Below are positions 15,796 through 18,266 of a stretch of 18,266 bases of DNA, one piece after another. Numbering within the stretch: position 1 is the stretch's first letter; every line of letters begins with the position of its first letter. The notes below the pieces were generated by a model. It had not been told where the DNA came from and ran no database searches. It worked only from the letters and a program-made list of their open reading frames with translations. The translations under genes and the position numbers were made by a program. This DNA comes from Kordiimonadaceae bacterium (GTDB lineage Bacteria; Pseudomonadota; Alphaproteobacteria; Sphingomonadales; Kordiimonadaceae). The DNA is taken from contig JABABO010000410.1 of the NCBI GenBank assembly GCA_014238195.1, positions 1-18,266 on the forward strand, written 5' to 3'.

Positions 15796-16287
15796 GTGCA
15801 AGAAAACCCAGAGTCATTTGTTCCAGAGTCAGCTGTTATAGATATTGGTATTTCAGAAGATGCCTTAAGTTTACAGCAAGCTTATGATGTGGTCACTGCG
15901 CCAGCCCACGGTGCCGTCACGACTTTTGTAGGGGTTGTACGTAATCTGAACCAAGGTCGTAAGGTTTTAGGTGTATCTTATGATGCTTTTGCACCCTTAT
16001 GCCTTACCACTTTCCGTGACATTTGTGAAAAAGCGCAATTAAAGTGGGGACCATTGAAGATATATTGCTGGCACTATAAAGGGCGGCTTGACGTCGGTGG
16101 CATCAGTGTGATTTTAGCGGTTTCCAGTCCGCACCGAGACGAAAGCTACCAAGCTAACCGCTATTTAATCGAGGAAATCAAACACCGCGCCCCTATTTGG
16201 AAAATGGAACATTATGTGGACGGTGATAGTGAATGGACAGAAGGCTGCGAATTATGCCAAGATGATCATAGCCACAAAAAACTGTGA
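15796..16287 (+). CDS. moaE: Molybdopterin synthase catalytic subunit MoaE
   Basis: A 163-residue catalytic subunit that uses MoaD thiocarboxylate to convert cPMP to molybdopterin. Active-site residues line up with the E. coli enzyme: R49 in VGVVRNLNQGR, H113-R114 in SSPHRDE, and lysines K129 and K136 in IKHRAPIWKMEHY. The start is GTG at 15796. GGGAGG lies about seven bases upstream, inside the last codons of moaD, and only two bases separate the moaD stop from this codon, so translation is probably coupled and yields the two subunits in balance. The N-terminus has an extra roughly 12 acidic residues before the fold, and the tail (CELCQDDHSHKKL) is rich in Cys and His. A stem-loop overlaps the stop codon. 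moaA and moaC are not in this window. Confidence 0.95.
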   Translation: MQENPESFVPESAVIDIGISEDALSLQQAYDVVTAPAHGAVTTFVGVVRNLNQGRKVLGVSYDAFAPLCLTTFRDICEKAQLKWGPLKIYCWHYKGRLDVGGISVILAVSSPHRDESYQANRYLIEEIKHRAPIWKMEHYVDGDSEWTEGCELCQDDHSHKKL

Positions 16288-16305
16288 CTATGATCCTAAA
16301 TTTTT
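16264..16305 (+). terminator. Stem-loop terminator overlapping the moaE stop
   Basis: GATCATAG (16264-16271) pairs with CTATGATC (16288-16295), and inside it CACA (16273-16276) pairs with TGTG (16283-16286) around a short A-rich loop, with one unpaired base on each side. Five T residues (16301-16305) follow after a short CTAAA. The moaE stop codon (16285-16287) lies in the right arm, so a terminating ribosome would cover the hairpin. It probably ends the uppP-moaBDE transcript. On the other strand no T tract follows. Confidence 0.65.
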
Positions 16306-16339
16306 AATGGGTAGCAATGACGCAAACGATCAGGTCTGC

Positions 16340-17056
16340 TTAAGCAGCACTTTCTGCCTGAGCGCGTTTGATCTTGCGCAGGCTCAAACGACGTATATGC
16401 CCAAGTGATCTTAATTGAGCATAAATAACCCCCAAAATACCACGCTTATGCAAATCAAGCACTTTTTCATCGGGAAGATTGTAAAGCGCTTCTTCATCAA
16501 TGGTGTGAATACCTGTTAATGTAATCTGCTTGTCGGCATTGACACTAATGGACTGTTCTTTTAGCAGTCCAAGATCATCAAACATAGAAATCATTTCGTC
16601 TGTTTGTTGTGACTGCTCGTAGTAACGACCGATAATTTTCTTACGGTTTTTGAAATATTCTGTATCTTCACCATTTTCGTCGAATAGGGCCTCGCCCTCA
16701 TCTTCATTAATCAAGGACGATTCATCATTAAATACGATAATCCATTTATCGCGCTCTTCATTGGCGGCACCTAAACGGAATGGGTAATTTGTCACGATCC
16801 CAGGCATATAAGACCCAACAAATTCACTGTTTTCCATGAACAGGTTCTCTTGCTCTTCTAGTCCCATCATAGCTATGAACTGGAACTTGTTGTTTTCAGG
16901 ATTTTTTGCGAGTAACACAGGGTATTCGATGGATGCAGCAACGACTTCATGCATTACCAAAGGAAGCAAATGTCGGTTTTCAACCAAGGAAAGATCATAC
17001 CCTGATTTCACTTTTAGCTGAGCATGTTTTTCCTGATGTAAAGGAACAATAGCCAT
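16340..17056 (-). CDS. SapC family protein
   Basis: A 238-residue soluble-looking protein of the SapC family (PF07277), recognised from MAIVPLHQEKHAQLKVK at the start, PLVMHEVVAASIEYPVLLAK (about 33-52), then FIAMMGLEEQENLF and YMPGIVTNYPFRL (about 83-95). The later part (FNDESSLINEDEGEALFDENG) is acidic, and the tail (RRLSLRKIKRAQ) is strongly basic. Members occur widely in aquatic alpha- and gammaproteobacteria, often near TonB-dependent receptor and tryptophan halogenase genes. The name comes from an S-layer-linked gene, and no enzymatic role is established. There is no signal peptide. I chose ATG at 17056; an in-frame GTG lies at 17065, and neither has a clear Shine-Dalgarno sequence. It converges on moaE with 52 bp between, and stands alone on its strand. 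Confidence 0.88.
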   Translation of the reverse strand: MAIVPLHQEKHAQLKVKSGYDLSLVENRHLLPLVMHEVVAASIEYPVLLAKNPENNKFQFIAMMGLEEQENLFMENSEFVGSYMPGIVTNYPFRLGAANEERDKWIIVFNDESSLINEDEGEALFDENGEDTEYFKNRKKIIGRYYEQSQQTDEMISMFDDLGLLKEQSISVNADKQITLTGIHTIDEEALYNLPDEKVLDLHKRGILGVIYAQLRSLGHIRRLSLRKIKRAQAESAA

Positions 17057-17127
17057 AATAAGCACTTTCTATATTTTAGTTGTAGAGAATCGGCTGGCAT
17101 TATGACGAAAATGTGCCGCATAGCAAT

Positions 17128-17147
17128 AACATTCTATCTAAAATGTT
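17128..17147. promoter_or_regulatory. Inverted repeat upstream of the SapC-family gene
   Basis: AACATT (17128-17133) and AATGTT (17142-17147) are perfect complements around an eight-base spacer, 72-91 bp upstream of the SapC-family start. In AT-rich DNA a six-base arm can arise by chance, so this is a weak operator candidate. Confidence 0.25.
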
Positions 17148-17230
17148 GGTATGCGCCTGTTTTTTTATGAATCATTATATCACGCAGGGCATCTGTTTCG
17201 TTTGTAAACTATTTCATAAGGAATTTTTCT

Positions 17231-17250
17231 AACAAGGTGTGCACCTAGTT
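17231..17250. promoter_or_regulatory. Imperfect 20-bp palindrome in the SapC/NPD divergent region
   Basis: AACAAGGTGTGCACCTAGTT reads as AAC-a-AGGTG-tg-CACCT-a-GTT: eight of nine base pairs are complementary around a two-base centre. It is the most GC-rich element of the middle of the region. It could be a site for a dimeric regulator of either gene. Confidence 0.35.
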
Positions 17251-17344
17251 TGCCTTCGCCAACTTAATAAAAGCTACTGAAAATATCATCTGGAAAGACA
17301 ATTCCAAAAACATACTTTAGTCTGCCGTTACTCAAGGACAGTTT

Positions 17345-17360
17345 TACCGCTAGAGCGGTA
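17345..17360. promoter_or_regulatory. Perfect 16-bp operator-like palindrome before the NPD-family gene
   Basis: TACCGCT (17345-17351) and AGCGGTA (17354-17360) are perfect seven-base complements around AG, ending 28 bp before the ATG of the flavoprotein gene. A repressor bound here would sit at or just past the start of transcription. The size and near-zero spacing resemble operators of TetR-family repressors, many of which govern acyl-CoA metabolism. No regulator gene is in the window, so this link is inference. Confidence 0.5.
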
Positions 17361-17388
17361 CATTATTAAGTTAAGTAAGGAAAGTTTT

Positions 17389-18266
17389 ATGAAGACCCGT
17401 ATTACAGAAATGTTCGATATCGAGCACCCTATCATACAAGGAGGGATGCATTATGTTGGTTTTGCCGAACTTGCAGCAGCGGTTTCAAATGCTGGCGGTC
17501 TTGGCATTATCACGGGTTTGACACAAAAATCACCAGAAGACTTGGCAAATGAAATCGCTAGGTGCCGCCAAATGACTGACAAGCCGTTTGGTGTAAACCT
17601 GACTTTTTTACCAACGGTGACCGCACCAGATTATCCAGGTTATGTCAAAGCAATCATTGAAGGCGGCGTTAAAGCTGTTGAAACAGCAGGCCGCAATCCT
17701 GAATCTGTGATGCCATATCTGAAAGAAGCAGGCATTAGTGTTATTCATAAATGCACGTCTGTGCGTCATGCCCTAAAAGCGCAGGCGATTGGGTGTGATG
17801 CCGTATCGGTTGATGGATTTGAGTGTGGCGGACACCCGGGCGAAGATGACATTCCAAACATGATCTTACTGCCCCGCGCTGCTGACGAATTGGAAATCCC
17901 TTTTGTTTCTTCTGGGGGAATGGCTGATGGACGGTCGCTTGTGGCTTCCCTTGCGATGGGGGCAGAAGGCATGAATATGGGGACACGTTTTATTGCTACA
18001 AAAGAAGCCCCTGTGCATGACAATGTGAAACAAGCCATTGTCGCCGCCAGCGAATTAGATACGCGCCTAGTTATGCGCCCGCTGCGTAATACTGAGCGTG
18101 TGCTGACCAATGATGCGGTTGAAAAATTAATTGAAAAAGAAAAAGAACTGGGCGACAAGATCACCTTTGAAGATATTTATGAACAAGTCGCAGGTGTTTA
18201 TCCGCGTATCATGATGGAAGGGGATATGGATGCTGGGGCATGGTCATGTGGCATGGTTGCAGGCCT
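17389..18266 (+). CDS. NPD / nitronate monooxygenase family flavoprotein (partial, 3' end missing)
   Basis: The first 292 residues of a TIM-barrel FMN protein run off the window without a stop; about 30 more would be expected from the family length. It opens MKTRITEMFDIEHPIIQGGM, with the typical GLGIITG (37-43). It then shows HKCTSVRHA (120-128), VDGFECGGHPGEDD (141-154), and the phosphate-binding pair SGGMADG (175-181) and GAEGMNMGTRF (191-201). Members oxidise alkyl nitronates or act as NAD(P)H-dependent flavin oxidoreductases; a trans-2-enoyl reductase-like role (FabK) is a related possibility. Substrate cannot be told from sequence. The start is well supported: AAGGAA at 17377-17382 lies six bases before the ATG. 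A palindrome at 17345-17360 suggests it is regulated. Confidence 0.9.
   Translation, partial: MKTRITEMFDIEHPIIQGGMHYVGFAELAAAVSNAGGLGIITGLTQKSPEDLANEIARCRQMTDKPFGVNLTFLPTVTAPDYPGYVKAIIEGGVKAVETAGRNPESVMPYLKEAGISVIHKCTSVRHALKAQAIGCDAVSVDGFECGGHPGEDDIPNMILLPRAADELEIPFVSSGGMADGRSLVASLAMGAEGMNMGTRFIATKEAPVHDNVKQAIVAASELDTRLVMRPLRNTERVLTNDAVEKLIEKEKELGDKITFEDIYEQVAGVYPRIMMEGDMDAGAWSCGMVAG

Larger units (their letters stand above)
17057..17388. other. 332-bp divergent region between the SapC-family and NPD-family genes
   Basis: This must hold promoters for both flanking genes. Inverted repeats seen: AACATT/AATGTT at 17128-17147, the imperfect palindrome at 17231-17250, and the perfect one at 17345-17360. 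The middle contains a run of seven T residues near 17160 and is otherwise AT-rich. I see no clear -35/-10 pair, ORF or RNA gene. Confidence 0.6.

Noticed and set aside
1..18266. Defence systems, prophage, insertion sequences or CRISPR arrays.
   Set aside because: Every large ORF belongs to a core metabolic or widely distributed family, no transposase or integrase is present, and no short repeat recurs with regular spacers.

Overview
The window carries a compact, mostly housekeeping stretch of an alphaproteobacterial chromosome with moderate GC and AT-rich intergenic DNA. The evidence is family resemblance and gene arrangement: a bolA gene divergent from cobS-cobT, a phytase/esterase-like gene behind cobT, a GST-queG pair downstream of glutamate synthase, and BolA, QueG, GltB and GltD proteins of alphaproteobacterial type. 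I cannot fix the genus. There are no transposases, integrases, CRISPR arrays, tRNAs or rRNAs.

Layout. 1-3963 (minus strand): cobS, cobT and a membrane-anchored esterase-like phytase-family gene form one operon that ends in a probable intrinsic terminator. CobS (AAA+ ATPase) and CobT (VWA/MIDAS protein) are the two accessory subunits of aerobic cobaltochelatase; the large subunit CobN is not here. 4113-4385 (plus): a BolA-family gene, divergent from cobS. 4386-4978: the least ordinary stretch. It holds an unannotated 28-codon membrane-protein ORF with a good ribosome binding site, a 47-nt two-part inverted repeat, and an exact-period 69-bp tandem duplication full of small palindromes. 4979-5764 (plus): a secreted DUF1223 thioredoxin-like protein, possibly translated from a leaderless message. 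It converges on queG (epoxyqueuosine reductase), which lies directly behind a glutathione S-transferase gene (minus). 7619-13621 (minus): gltD followed by gltB, the two subunits of NADPH-dependent glutamate synthase, in the order small-then-large. 14049-16287 (plus): uppP (undecaprenyl-diphosphate phosphatase), then moaB, moaD and moaE of molybdenum cofactor synthesis, closely spaced and ending in a stem-loop that overlaps the moaE stop codon. 17056-16340 (minus): a SapC-family gene. From 17389 (plus): an NPD/nitronate monooxygenase-family flavoprotein that runs off the window, preceded by a perfect operator-like palindrome.

How the genes work together. CobST serve corrin metal insertion. MoaD and MoaE are the two subunits of molybdopterin synthase, and MoaB belongs to the same pathway. 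GltBD is the core nitrogen assimilation enzyme. QueG performs the last step of queuosine synthesis, itself a cobalamin-dependent enzyme, which gives a functional link to cobST. The genes themselves are well-known families. The items that deserve a second look are non-coding or very small: the 28-aa ORF, the repeat cluster at 4615-4805, and several palindromes or phased direct repeats in front of gltD, the GST gene, the SapC gene and the NPD gene.
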